Below are positions 23,344 to 34,728 of a stretch of 64,000 nt of DNA, piece by piece. Location of the stretch: the NCBI GenBank assembly GCA_029851415.1, contig CM056744.1:14391268-14455267 (forward strand). Direction: 5' to 3'. The position numbers were made by a program, and so were the translations under genes. Origin of the DNA: Eretmocerus hayati (lineage: Eukaryota; Arthropoda; Insecta; Hymenoptera; Aphelinidae). Numbering within the stretch: the first letter of the stretch is position 1; every line of letters starts with the position of its first letter. Below the pieces are notes generated by a model, which saw nothing but the letters and a program-made list of their open reading frames with translations, had not been told where the DNA came from and ran no database searches.

Positions 23344-24185
23344 CGAATTATTACATTACATTATATTAAGTCGCGTGACGACTGTTTGGTGTCCGGAATC
23401 ACTAGATTTTTTCCCCTAGATCGGTTTTAACCTAACCTGACCTGACTTTTCTCTAGAGAAAAATATCCCTAGATTTATTACTAACCTGACCTGACTCAAA
23501 AGTTGCGCGCTGCCGTCTTTACTTTACCTGTCTTGATTTGTATCCAGAGATAAATATCCCTAGATTTTACTAACCTAACCCGATAAGATCAAAAAGTTGC
23601 GCGTATTTTCCTCTAGATTTTTATTACAATTCTATCTAGGGTCTATTTTACCAGTTTCTTTCCATCTGTTCTACTTTACCTGTTCTATATATTTTTTACC
23701 TATTTTGATTTTGGACTTTTTATCACTTTGGATATTACTTATTCTATTTTACCTGTTTCGTTTCACCTGTTTGTTGAGATTTTTTACCCCATTCAGATGT
23801 TAAATTTTGTAAAGCTGTCAAAAGTCTGTTCGTTGTACCCTTGCCGTGTTATCATGTTTTCGCACCAATATCCCTTTTTGATGCATCCGCTCACCTTACT
23901 TTCGTATGGTGTCGGACACAGGGATACGGGCTACTCCCATGTTTCCATGCGTTTTGTGGGTACCGCTGTCTTTGTCTGGCTCGAATTGATGTAAGAGTTC
24001 TGTCGAAAGTCTGTCTGTTGAACCTTCGCTTCGAGCCATCGTCGAATTCGCACCATTTTCTATACTTGCTCACCATACATAGGTATTATGATGTCGCAAG
24101 TGCAGAAAATGGATTGTTCCAACGATGGAAGCTTGGGTCCCTCTGTTTGCGTCCGTGGATGGAATGTGATGAATGAGAGAATGTA

Positions 24186-24249
24186 TGATGATGATGATGA
24201 TGATGATGGGAAGTGATGGATGAGAGAATGAATGAGAGAATGAATGATA

Positions 24250-24293
<44 letters not shown>

Positions 24294-24294
24294 A
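24186..24294 (+). repeat. (GAT)n microsatellite, two runs
   Basis: Uninterrupted GAT runs near 24,186-24,208 and 24,250-24,294, separated by GGGAAGTGATGG/AGAGAATGAAT sequence. The minus strand reads as poly-Ile/His, which is an artefact. Confidence 0.9.
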
Positions 24295-24363
24295 ATGGGA
24301 TGTGATGGATGAGAGAATGAAAGAGAGAATGAATGATGATGATGGTGATGATAATGGAAGAAG

Positions 24364-26543
24364 AGAAGGGAAAGAGAGGAAGAAGGAGTAGGGATGGGAA
24401 TGAGATTATATGAATGGAGAGAATGAAATGAAATAGGAATAAGATGCAATGTACAATGAAGATGTCATAAGTTGTGATGTTTAAGATGGATGCATGATTA
24501 TATTATGGATTGAATGATTGCCTCACCCTCCTACTTGGATTTGAATTCGGACACAACCTCTGCACCCGAAGGCGGCTTACCTGCGTACAAAAATTCGCCT
24601 CCAAGTAGGCGATCATTGGCGGATGTATGATGAATGACGAATATGTGATGAGCTGGTGAGAATGATATAGGAAAGGAGATATGATGGTGGTAAAGTGGAG
24701 GTTGGTATGAAAGATCAAGAGATTTAATGAAGGTAAGATGGGATGGGTAAAGGGGAGGGAAAGGGATGAGATGTTATAGACTAATAGCATTCATGATGAA
24801 TGTGATGAGGTGGTGGGAATGACGTTGAAGAGGAGTTGAGATGGCGGTGAAGTGAAAAATGATATGGAAAATGATCAGATTGAATGGAGGTGAGATTGGG
24901 TGGAGGTGAAGAAAGAGATGAAGAAGATATAGACAGGAGATATAGGAAAGGGAATGAGATCATATGAAAGGACAGAATGGAATGAAATATGAAATAGATA
25001 TTTGATGTGACATGCAATGAAGATGAATTAGGCTGTGATGTATGAGATGGATATACGAATGTAATGTAACGAATGAAATAATGATAAAAGAGAAGGAAAA
25101 GAGAGGAGGAAGAAGTAGGGAAGCAAATGGGATTATATGAATGGAGAGAATGGTATGAGATAGAAATAAGATGCAACGTGCAATGAAGATGTAATAAGTT
25201 GTGATGTTTAAGATGGATGCATGATTATATTATGGATTGAATGATTGCCTCACCCTCCTACTTGGATTTGAATTCGGACACAACCTCTGCACCCGAAGGC
25301 GGCTTACCTGCGTACAAGAATTCGCCTCCAAGTAGGCGATTATTGGCGGATGTATGATGAATGATGAATGTGTGATGAGCTGGTGAGAATGATATAGGAA
25401 AGGAGATATGATGGTGGTAAAGTGGAGGTTGGTATGAAAGATCAAGAGATTTAATGAAGGTAAGATGGGATGGGTAAAGAGGAGGGAAAGGGATGAGATG
25501 TTATAGACTAATAGCATTCATGATGAATGTGATGAGGTGGTGGGAATGACGTTGAAGAGGAGTTGAGATGGCGGTGAAGTGAAAAATGATATGGAAAATG
25601 ATCAGATTGAATGGAGGTGAGATTGGGTGGAGGTGAAGAAAGAGATGAAGAAGATATAGACAGGAGATATAGGAAAGGGAATGAGATCATATGAAAGGAC
25701 AGAATGGAATGAAATATGAAATAGATATTTGATGTGACATGCAATGAAGATGAATTAGGCTGTGATGTATGAGATGGATATACGAATGTAATGTAACGAA
25801 TGAAATAATGATAAAAGAGAAGGAAAAGAGAGGAAGAAGAAGTAGGGAAGCAAATGGGATTATATGAATGGAGAGAATGGTATGAGATAGAAATAAGATG
25901 CAACGTGCAATGAAGATGTAATAAGTTGTGATGTTTAAGATGGATGCATGATTATATTATGGATTGAATGATTGCCTCACCCTCCTACTTGGATTTGAAT
26001 TCGGACACAACCTCTGCACCCGAAGGCGGCTTACCTGCGTACAAGAATTCGCCTCCAAGTAGGCGATTATTGGCGGATGTATGATGAATGATGAATGTGT
26101 GATGAGCTGGTGAGAATGATATAGGAAAGGAGATATGATGGTGGTAAAGTGGAGGTTGGTATGAAAGATCAAGAGATTTAATGAAGGTAAGATGGGATGG
26201 GTAAAGAGGAGGGAAAGGGATGAGATGTTATAGACTAATAGCATTCATGATGAATGTGATGAGGTGGTGGGAATGACGTTGAGGAGGAGTTGAGATGGCG
26301 GTGAAGTGAAAAATGATATGGAAAATGATCAGATTGAATGGAGGTGAGATTGGGTGGAGGTGAAGAAAGAGATGAAGAAGATATAGACAGGAGATATAGG
26401 AAAGGAAATGAGATCATATGAAAGGACAGAATGGAATGAAATATGAAATAGGTATGTGATGTGACATGCAATGAAAATGAATTAGGCTGTGATGTATGAG
26501 ATGGATATACGAATGTAATGTAACGAATGAAATAATGATAAAA
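24364..26543. repeat. 3 x 727-bp tandem array with a conserved hairpin in each unit
   Basis: Three successive units repeat with an exact 727-bp period (CCTCACCCTC at 24,521, 25,248 and 25,975); units 2 and 3 are almost identical. The plus strand is mostly A, G and T with very little C, apart from a ~90-bp CG-containing island per unit. That island begins CCTACTTGGATTTGAATTCG and ends GAATTCGCCTCCAAGTAGG, so it folds on itself. Minus-strand reading frames of 95 and 131 codons recur once per unit but consist of Ser/His/Leu-rich translation of the purine strand, and are not proposed as genes. Confidence 0.9.
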
Positions 26544-26828
26544 GAAGTTTTTCTATAGCCATTTAATATTCTTTCGCGCAGCTCTATCAATCCTTGAAAA
26601 GTGAGACCAAAGTTTCGTAGAATTTATGAAAATTGAACTTCATCTACGAAAATAGTTACAGCGTGCATCTGTAACTAATTATGGTTGCCATTTGAACGAA
26701 ATTCTCATTTTATTCGAAATGAAATATTTGTTTTGAAAAATAATACGATCCGACTATTCAAACTCCCTCCAAAGACAATTAGTCGCAGCGAGCGTCAGCG
26801 AGCGGAGCAATTCTGCTAGTAAGAAAGT

Positions 26829-27014
26829 ACCGTCAAATTGGGTAACTTTGGTACAACCTCGAAAAGCTTGTCCCAGGTTTCAGGAGCAAAAAATAGGATT
26901 CCGTAGTATCAGAATTGATAACAAAATTTGATTGGAGTGCTGTAAAACTAACTGAGTTGTTCCCGCAGCGTTGTGCAAGACTTTTCAAGGTGTACCAAAG
27001 TTACTCAATTTAAC
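26829..27014. mobile_element. Small MITE (186 bp)
   Basis: Left TACCGTCAAATTGGGTAACT and right end AGTTACTCAATTTAACGGTA are inverted repeats, continuing inward with TTGGTACA. It abuts the dispersed repeat that starts at 27,011. Confidence 0.65.
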
Positions 27015-28830
27015 GGTATCCTATATTTTGAGTTATTCTTGTGAGGAAGCATTTCAGAGAGATTTGGGTCATCTGAGAGCAGGTTTTTCCAACAATATCT
27101 ATATCGTTTGGTTGAGAGATAATTTCGATACCGTCGGTTTAAAGATGATTAAACTGGATTGATAGGTGAAAATTTTCTTTTCGCGAAAGAATCTTATTTG
27201 AATAATGTTTTACGGATTTTATGAAAATTCCGTATCAACCAATCGATTCAGAATGGCGCTCAGTAAGTCTTTAGGTCATTAAGATTGAGATAAATGAGTC
27301 GTGAAGGATGATACGAGGATAAAATTAATATTAATTCAAATGTTCTACTATTCTTTGATTTATTCTTTCAAGGAAGCTTTTTAGAAAAATTTAGGCCATC
27401 TAGACTGAAGTTTTTGGATGATATCTATTGTTTGGTTGAGACGGAATTTGGATTCAGTGGGTTTGAAAAGGGTTAAACTGAAATTTTTGGTGAAAATTTT
27501 GATTTTTCCGAAAATTTGACATTTGTACAGATTGAATAGAATTTCGATATTAACAATCGATCCATCATGCAGCAAAAATCATAGTTTAGGATATTAAAAT
27601 TGACAAAGACGAGTCACAAAGAAAGGTACGGGGGAAAATTAATATCGAGAAAAATTTTCCATTATTTTTTGAGTTATTCTTTAGAAAAAGCTTTTTAGAG
27701 CAATTTGGGCCATCTAGTCTGAGGTTTTTTCGATGATATCTAATGTTTGGTTTAGACAAAATTTCGATGCAGTGGGTTTGAAAAAGATTGAAATAAAATT
27801 TTTGGTGAAAAATTTGGTTTCCCTGAAAATTTGAGATCTGTACAGATTGAATAAAATTTCGTTATTAACCAATCGATAGATCATGCAGAAAAAATCCTAG
27901 TTTAGGTGACTCAATCCGTGATGAGACCGTGTTGGAAAAAGATATTCATGTATTAAGAGTCGAAATCTGAGCATTTTTCCTGTAAAAGCCCCATGGATCA
28001 AATTCGACTGGGAGCTGAAAGCTGTAAGTCACTGGGCTCTCAGAAATTGCATTCTGTACAACTTGTAGAAAGCCAACAGTTGATAAGGTGAACAGTAATA
28101 AGTAAAGGTTAAAAAGAATTTTTAAAAAACGCTTTTATTCACTGATCCAAACGGCGTGTCGGAGCTCGGCGTAGTGTATTAGAGATAGAATTTGAGAAAC
28201 CGATAAAAAAGAATCGCGCAGAAAGGAATTGCACGGTACATAAGAAACTATGCGTATAACACTGGACAGCCTGTATAAGCCTTATGGGTGTCTCGTATTA
28301 GAATGTCACACACTCATCATTACGTGCAGCAGATACTGTAGTCAAGGACAACCTCCCCCCCCCCCGCCCCCATTGCGTACGACCGCTAACGCTCAATTGT
28401 CTACCCTCCCTACTCAATTGATTGAAGTCGTCAATCATGGGGTCCCTAAGCGAACGAGAAACAGGAAGCCAAAATCTTGTTCCAGAAATGGGGAAAAAAT
28501 ACCAGTGTCAGAACTATGGCCAAGGCGAAGTAGAATAAAAGCGTTTAAAAAGCGTGTCCAGTATAAAACAACACACACCGACACACACATACACACACAC
28601 AAACAAACACGGACAAAAGGGTGCAAAGATGAGTCTCTGGCATATTTAGAAGGCCATTATAGGAGGAAAAGTGTTACCTACAATTGATAGATTTTGGCGA
28701 GAGGACGAGAATAGTCTAGAGCTTTTTTAGATAAAAGGAATTTTGTTGAAGACTATGTTGGTTTTAATAAGGAATTTGATCACATTTTCGTTGGGTTGGA
28801 AACAAACCTTTCTCTTTAGAGAAAGCAAAA
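27011..28830 (+). repeat. Dispersed repeat, second copy of 9,880-10,910, with three ~310-bp units
   Basis: Three tandem units (about 27,011-27,270, 27,340-27,590 and 27,655-27,900) each start TTTGAGTTATTCTT-like and contain GGAAGCxTTTxAGAxAxATTTxGG. The copy at 9.9 kb has two. After the units come GGATCAAATTxGACTGGGAG, GTACAACTTGTAGAAAGCCA and TTTAGAGAAAGCAAAA, matching the first copy until the elements diverge. A 454-bp MITE (28,097-28,550) interrupts it. Confidence 0.75.
28097..28550 (+). mobile_element. CGCTTTTATTC-type MITE, copy 1, with empty-site evidence
   Basis: Ends carry AAACGCTTTTATTC and GAATAAAAGCGTTT. The related repeat at 10.64 kb reads straight through GAACAGTAAAAG...AAGCGTGTCC without it, so that is the empty site. 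It contains a run of C with one G near 28,351 and recurs in reverse at 30,661-31,130. A 145-codon frame across it has no protein features. Confidence 0.8.
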
Positions 28831-29094
28831 TCGATAACTTATTCTCACATTAATCGTGGAAGGTTGAAGGAGCTTCTGCAAAGAATGTTGAAACACAATC
28901 ACTTCGTCAAATGTATGTACTTGCTATGTTTCGTCAATAAATTCTAGAGTGTGATATTAGTCGAACGATGACAAGTAGATTCTAGTGAGTCTACTAATAT
29001 ATTTTAATAGAATATCTCAAATGCGCCAATAGGATCTTTCTAGAGTACCTAATAAAGTCAACAGAAATCAAGGTAGTAAATACTACCGGCATCA

Positions 29095-29446
29095 CACAAC
29101 CGGTCGAAAGTCTCAATACACCTGAGAATCAAACTGATGATCTTATCAGAACTGGATATCTCAGAACCTGTTGGTCGTAGACAGATCTGCGTGGTCGCAT
29201 TTTGTAGCTCATATCAAGCACTTTCAAATCTATTTTCTGTTTCTCTCGTCCCGCGTATTATACCAAAGACACACTAGGCAGAAAAATTACTATTTCGCGA
29301 TTTTCCAGACAAGGTATACGAACGCCTGCAAATTTTGGAGAGATTGTTGGGTCACTATGAGACCAATGACATCTTTGAGCCCATGAAAAAACCTTGAAAA
29401 TCCGTTCTGGAACGTCTCTCAAAGTGGTCCTAGTTCCGAGATCTGA
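29095..29446 (+). mobile_element. Palindromic MITE, copy 2 (left arm only)
   Basis: Begins with a damaged ACCGGTCGAAAGTCTC end and follows the left arm of the 4,406 and 35,226 copies (TTGGTCGTAGA, TGCGTGGTCGCATTTTGTAG, TTTTGGAGAGATTGTTGG) up to CCGAGATCTGAG. There it stops abruptly at the TTAA-type fragment. Confidence 0.75.
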
Positions 29447-29552
29447 GATGGGACCCGCCCAATGTTATTTCCCATAAGGCCAAAATTCTCAGCACTGGAG
29501 AAAAGACACGCGGGGCCCAACGGTGGGCCCCGCCGCAGCGAACGTGTTGAAT
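29447..29552 (+). mobile_element. Rearranged relative of the TTAA-flanked MITE
   Basis: Starts ATGGGACCCGCCC and ends GGGGCCCAACGGTGGGCCCC followed by GCCGCAGCGAACGTG, the right end of the 20,118-20,265 element. The final TTAA is changed to TTGA. It is joined directly to a broken arm of another element. Confidence 0.6.
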
Positions 29553-29559
29553 TATAAAC

Positions 29560-30428
29560 CAAAATCCTGGTCAATGACCGAAAAATCTCATCACTCCCAG
29601 TTCATTCCCGAGCCTCAAAACTATCGGCATCGTCTTTTACCTAGTATAAATACGAAGGCAAACGTAATTGCAACTTCCGCGCAACCTATTCAAACCTTCA
29701 CATACACCCAACACATGGGAATCGCTAGATTTTTTTTTCCACCCCTCCGTAGGAAAAACATTTCAGAATAAGGCCCCAGATGTTGATTTTCCATAGAATC
29801 GGAAATGGGAATGCCATTTTCCACTCTAGAAGTGTCATAGTAAGCAATCTCTTCTTCAAAATGTGCGCAAATATGATGTTGATTCTTCCAAAATTTCCAT
29901 ATCATTTCCATACCAGTTATGAGGGGTATCAAACGCGCTCGCAAACATGTAACTTGGAAGTGGTGAAATAAATTGACTGAAAATACCGGAAATTCATGGG
30001 AATTATAAGTGTATCTGTAAACAATTCTGCCGTGGAATTTAAAGTGTGAATCAAAGGATTCATTTTCTGAGTAATTAGAAAAAAATTCCCCGTGAAAACA
30101 CGCAAAACTCTTATCTTCTCCCTCTAATGAGCAAGGAAACGTTATCATTTTGAACAATTCAATCATTACCGTATTGAATAAATATAATAAATTACCCCTC
30201 GATATTCGCTCGCCAGTTTTTTAACAAAGCCATGACCTTCTGTCTAGAACAATCGGGGTTTCTTAATATCATTGGTTCAAATGTTTGAAATTGAGCAAAG
30301 CAACTAAGTTATCATTCCTTCATCAATTCAAAACAATAATACCATGCTTGCATAGACCGAGGACAGATTAAGGCTTGGGAATACGTCAAACAACAAATAG
30401 AGGGGGTTCTGCGCAGCGTGAGTCATTA
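29560..30428. other. Intergenic, nothing recognised
   Basis: A 158-codon minus-strand frame (30,166-29,690) is present but matches no family I know and has no splice or promoter context. AT-rich otherwise. Confidence 0.4.
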
Positions 30429-30660
30429 TAGACTAGGCGAAATCACTGCCATCGCTGGAAAAATCCGTCTGATGGAATTTTTTTACGGGATCCCCTCCAG
30501 AAGACCCTTCTGAATCCGAAAATCCATGTTGCCAGACGAAATTCTGGTGCAAAATTGTTTAAACTGAAATTGCTTAAACAAATTAGCAAAATCAACTTTT
30601 TTGGTCCCAAAGCAACTTTGTAAGGTTATTTGATACATTTTAAAAAGAAAATCTCTCCTG

Positions 30661-31130
30661 TCATTTTTAAACGCTTTTATTCTACTTCGCCTTGGCCATA
30701 GTTCTGACATTGGTATTTTTTCCCCATTTCTGGAACAAGATTTTGGCTTCCTGTTTCTCGTTCGCTTAGGGACCCCATGATTGACGACTTCAATCAAGTG
30801 AGTAGGGAGGGTAGACAATTGAGCGTTAGCGGTCGTACGCGGTGGGGGCGGGGGGGGGGGAGGTTGTCCTTGACTACAGTATCTGCTGCACGTAATGATG
30901 AGTGTGTGACTTCTAATCATAGAGATACAACATCTCTATGCTTCTAATACGAGACACCCATAGGGCTTATAGGCTGTCCAGTGTTATACGCATAGTTTCA
31001 CCGTGCAATTCCTTTCTGCGCGATTCTTTTTTATCGGTTTCTCAAATTCTATCTCTAATACACTACGCCGAGCTCCGACACGCCGTTTGGATCAGTGAAT
31101 AAAAGCGTTTTTTAAAAATTCTTTTTAACC
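30661..31130 (-). mobile_element. CGCTTTTATTC-type MITE, copy 2 (nested)
   Basis: Reverse complement of 28,097-28,550 from AAACGCTTTTATTCTACTTC to CTTTTTAACCTTTACTTATT, including the G-rich run near 30,843. It carries a small local duplication around CATAGAGATACAACATCTCTATG. It abuts the left arm of the composite. Confidence 0.8.
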
Positions 31131-32705
31131 TTTACTTATTTTATTCGCTTTTATTGCACTCGGGCGCGCGGAGACAAGATTTCTGTCGGGGAACTTTGTG
31201 TGAGGCGTGTCATTGACACACTTTGGTATAGTTGTGTTAGTGTCGAGGCTCTGAATGCTCTGATGCGCGATTTAACATTGTGTAAACGCAAACGCGGCTT
31301 TGTGCGCAGGATCGAGGGGAGAGCATAATTAGCATTTAGAGAACATCAGGGTATATATAGAAAGAGACAGATGAGCTGATGAGCTCAGCTGTGAGCAGAG
31401 CACATATATAGCACATATTAGCCGATCAGCCGGAGATGCTGAGAGATCCTCGCTATCTCTCTAATTTGCGCATGATGAGTACGTAATAGTACTTCAATAA
31501 ATGATCATCAGTGATTACCGTGATTACGGTATAAAGGGCCATAAAGCAATGCTCTCGCCCGCCGCCCTGCGAAAATCACTACCCATAACCTCTATGATTC
31601 TTCAACCGCGTTATGTGATGCTGTTGCAGATTGCAGCTCAGTGCAGATATTTTGTGTTATGAAGTGATTTCATTAATGTGTTTCAGTTCTTGATCTATCC
31701 TGCGATGAATCTCATCTTCATCAATTTGTAGATAAATTTGTGAACAGTGTCAAAGCAATTGAGAAGAGTATTTGAAACAAATGTTCAGACTAGTAGAATT
31801 ACTGACAGGTGATTGATGGTTCTATATTTTGTCATACAGCTGTGAGGAGCTAAATTTTCTAGTACGCAATCGAGTTTAGTATACAGTGGAAAAATCAAGC
31901 GATAGTTCTGATCAAGTGCTAAAAGAGTGATGAATTGTATTTCATGAGACACTGTGTGTCACTTGATTAGTAACTGACGTCAATCTCTCTCCTAAATGTT
32001 AATTAAGTATGCCATTGTTCAGAACTCCAGATTAGTGATCGAATAGACCATTTATGTTGTGAACAGTTGCAATAGTTCCATGCGTATCAAGTGCTGGTTC
32101 GTTTACACTCCTGAGGATGATTTTTACCATTGACACATCCATTACAAAAATTTAGCAGTCATTTTCAACTAAATTCCACCACTCCAATGCTTCTGTGTAG
32201 ATGTTTACAATTCTGCAACACTAATACCAAAGTATTAGTGCGGTATCAGCAGGCATAGAGGGCTCAAGAATTATTCAGTTTCTTACAAGTATGAAGCATC
32301 GCTCGACTGATTAGAATTAGCAGATATCCCTATTCATGATTGAGCTCTGACTTGTATAATATTATGGAATATTAATTGATAGAGATATACTGATGTTGTC
32401 AATAAGCTATATACAGCCTCCTGAATTTGATTTGCCAATAACTTGGCATTCATTACAAAGTTACCGGTTTGCTGTACATGACAAGAAGCATAATTTGGGA
32501 TCAACCGTGGCTGATCGCTCTACTCCTGACTGATCCATTTGTACTCTACAGCCCTTCTTATCCCAATACTTATGCAGAAATGGATACATCTCTTCATTAT
32601 AATCAGTCAGAGAAATTTCAAAGATTATCCAAAGCTTTTGCCTGATATTAAATTTTTGGAATCATGGTCCATTTTAAATGATTAGATATGAACTAAAAAT
32701 ATGAA

Positions 32706-33112
32706 AATAAAATAATTAAAAAAAAATAATTTTAAAAATTCGCTTTTATGAACATAATAGCAACGCAAAATGTGAAAATAATCTTGAATCTCCTTTCTGC
32801 ATCTGTAGCATAGATGTTGGCTAAGTTTACTGACTTACTTGCTCCAAGATAATTCATGATTTTAGGAATAAATATGATAAAAGCGTGGGTTACATCATGA
32901 AGACTACTGTTGATGAATCCAGTTGATAACCCACGCTTGCATCATATTTATTCCTAAAATCATGAATATCTTGGAGCATGTAAGTCAGTAAACTTAGCCA
33001 ACATCTATGCTACAGATGCAGAAAGGAGATTCAAGATTATTTTCACATTTTGCGTTGCTATTATGTTCATAAAAGCGAATTTTTAAAATTATTTTTTTTT
33101 AATTATTTTATT
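32706..33112. mobile_element. Near-perfect 407-bp palindrome (nested)
   Basis: Runs from AATAAAATAATT to AATTATTTTATT. Arms of ~190 bp include AATTCGCTTTTATGAACATA and its complement, and a shared AGATGTTGGCTAAGTTTACT block. The centre (GCGTGGGTTA...TAACCCACGC) pairs too, so the whole would fold into one long hairpin. It shares the CGCTTTTAT core with the MITE at 30,661. Confidence 0.85.
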
Positions 33113-33113
33113 C

Positions 33114-33635
33114 TAAAAGTCATCGTTTTCGAGCTGTGCCGCTGTGAGCGTTTCAAAGTTGAAAAATTGCGAAAACCGCGGTTTTCAGCGACCGATTAGA
33201 GTACGAAAAACGTGAAAATCTCATGTTGCCAAAGCGGAAGAATGTTGATTGAGATGCCCTTAACAATGTCCAATAGCAAAAATTCATGTTTCCGAGCGAT
33301 AACCCATTGTTTTTTCAATGTAAACAATGGGTAGTTGCGCACGATATAGCCATAGAGATTCAACGGTGGCGGCGCGGCGTCGCGTCGTCTGCTTCCTCGC
33401 CGTTGCTGTAGCCCGCAAATCTACCTTTTGTTAACATTGGAAAAACAATGCGTTATCGCTCGGAAACATGGGCTTTTCCTATTAGATATTGTTGAGGACA
33501 TCCCAATCAACATTCTTCCGCTTTGGCAACATGGGATTTTCACGTTTTTCGTGCTCTAAGCGGTCGCTGAAAACCGCGATTTTCGCATTTTTCCAACTTT
33601 GAAACGCTCACAGCTCGAAAACAACGACTTTTAGA
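33114..33635. mobile_element. Foldback of ~520 bp (nested)
   Basis: Arms of ~215 bp (33,114-33,330 and 33,420-33,635) run from TAAAAGTCATCGTTTTCGAG to CTCGAAAACAACGACTTTTA. Shared inner words include AACATTCTTCCGCTTTGG and CGAGCGATAAC. The centre contains CG-rich GGTGGCGGCGCGGCGTCGCG. Confidence 0.8.
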
Positions 33636-33879
33636 GAAAAATGACAAGAGAGATTTTCTTTTTAAAATGAACCTAATAACCTCACCAAGTTGCTTTGGGA
33701 CCAAAAAAGTTGATATTGCTAATTTGTTTAAACAATTTCAGTTTAAACAATTTTGCACCAGAATTTCGTCTGGCAACATGGATTTTCGGATTTAGAAGGG
33801 TCTTCTGGAGGGGATCCCGTAAAAAAATTCCATCAGGCGGATTTTTCCAGCGATGGCGGTGATTTAGCCTAGTCTATTA

Positions 33880-34636
33880 GAAAAAGTCCAACGAGAAGCG
33901 TTTTTAAATCATTTTCGAGGTTCAAAAGTTGCAACAAAAATTTTCTGTAATGCACATGAAATCTCGTATCAAAGCACTAATTGTAGTGGAGAATTTATTG
34001 TTTCTTCGTAGGATAATGTCTAATTCAAGTTATATTATTAAGTTGATTCGGTAAATTTGATTACGGTATTGATAGCAGTATTGAAAGATTCTTGATTTGG
34101 TGGAAACGTATCATCGGTTGCAGTCAGTGACTGTACCGCGAATTTCCATAATTTCATTCTAATTTCACAATTTTTGACGTCATAATGAATTACAAAATAA
34201 ACGGTCCCCTTTCCTCTCAACATAATTTCCTAGGAATACTTCCGGTTCTGTGGTTTGTTAAAGCTCAAATATACGTTGGTGCAAACACTCGTGAAAGACA
34301 AAACTAACACTTATGCTGAAGCATAGATATTTGATCGAACAGTGAGGAAATCGTTTACCTTTCTAATATCGTTCATATTAGTGACCAAAAGACAAGTGAA
34401 AAACGTGATTGCTTGGGATTTATAAACTTATTCTAACATCTATTTGAATTCTCACAAGTTTAGCCCACTACAGCACGAAATTCCTTCAAACCATTCACTT
34501 GTTACTTCCCGGAAGAAAAATATTTTCATTGTACTGCATATCTCTCAACTAGCAATGAAAATTGATTCGAAAACCCGACTCCTTTTGAAGAAAACTCTTC
34601 GAGATTCTGCAGAGAGATAGTTCTAGTATGGAAAAA
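33880..34636. other. Intergenic, nothing recognised
   Basis: AT-rich sequence with short accidental frames only. Confidence 0.4.
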
Positions 34637-34638
34637 TA

Positions 34639-34726
34639 CACTACCGGTCAAAAGTTTGTGCATACCTAAAAAAAATTTCAATTTCGCTCACTTTTTTAGG
34701 TATGCACAAACTTTTGACCGGTAGTG
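34639..34726. mobile_element. Miniature palindromic MITE, copy 4 (88 bp)
   Basis: TA-flanked; starts CACTACCGGTCAAAAGTTTG and ends in its reverse complement. The arms of ~37 bp are nearly perfect, around a ~15-nt loop. End sequence fits the GTTTGTG subfamily of 56,344-57,264. It looks like the terminal sequences of that copy with the interior deleted. Confidence 0.9.
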
Positions 34727-34728
34727 TA

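Larger units (their letters stand above)
30429..33876. mobile_element. Composite 3.4-kb element with ~230-bp inverted ends and TTA duplication
   Basis: Ends TAGACTAGGC... and ...GCCTAGTCTA are flanked by TTA on both sides (30,426-30,428 and 33,877-33,879), the size and sequence of a PIF/Harbinger-type TWA duplication. Arms 30,429-30,660 and 33,637-33,876 match over almost their full length (GACGAAATTCTGGTGCAAAA, TTGGTCCCAAAGCAACTT). Between them lie three further inverted-repeat elements, each annotated separately, and a 1.5-kb stretch (31,160-32,700) of unknown origin. No reading frame above 60 codons occurs from 30,921 to 34,037. Confidence 0.75.

Noticed and set aside
24060..26471. Repeated Ser/His/Leu-rich frames of 78-131 codons on the minus strand
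   Set aside because: They are translations of a purine-rich tandem repeat and (GAT)n tracts; recurrence comes from the 727-bp period.
28250..28687. 145-codon frame with a poly-Pro run, also seen at 30,483-30,920
   Set aside because: Belongs to a MITE present twice; the proline run is a C-rich tract.
29690..30166. 158-codon minus-strand frame
   Set aside because: No family resemblance, no splice or promoter context, surrounded by transposon fragments.
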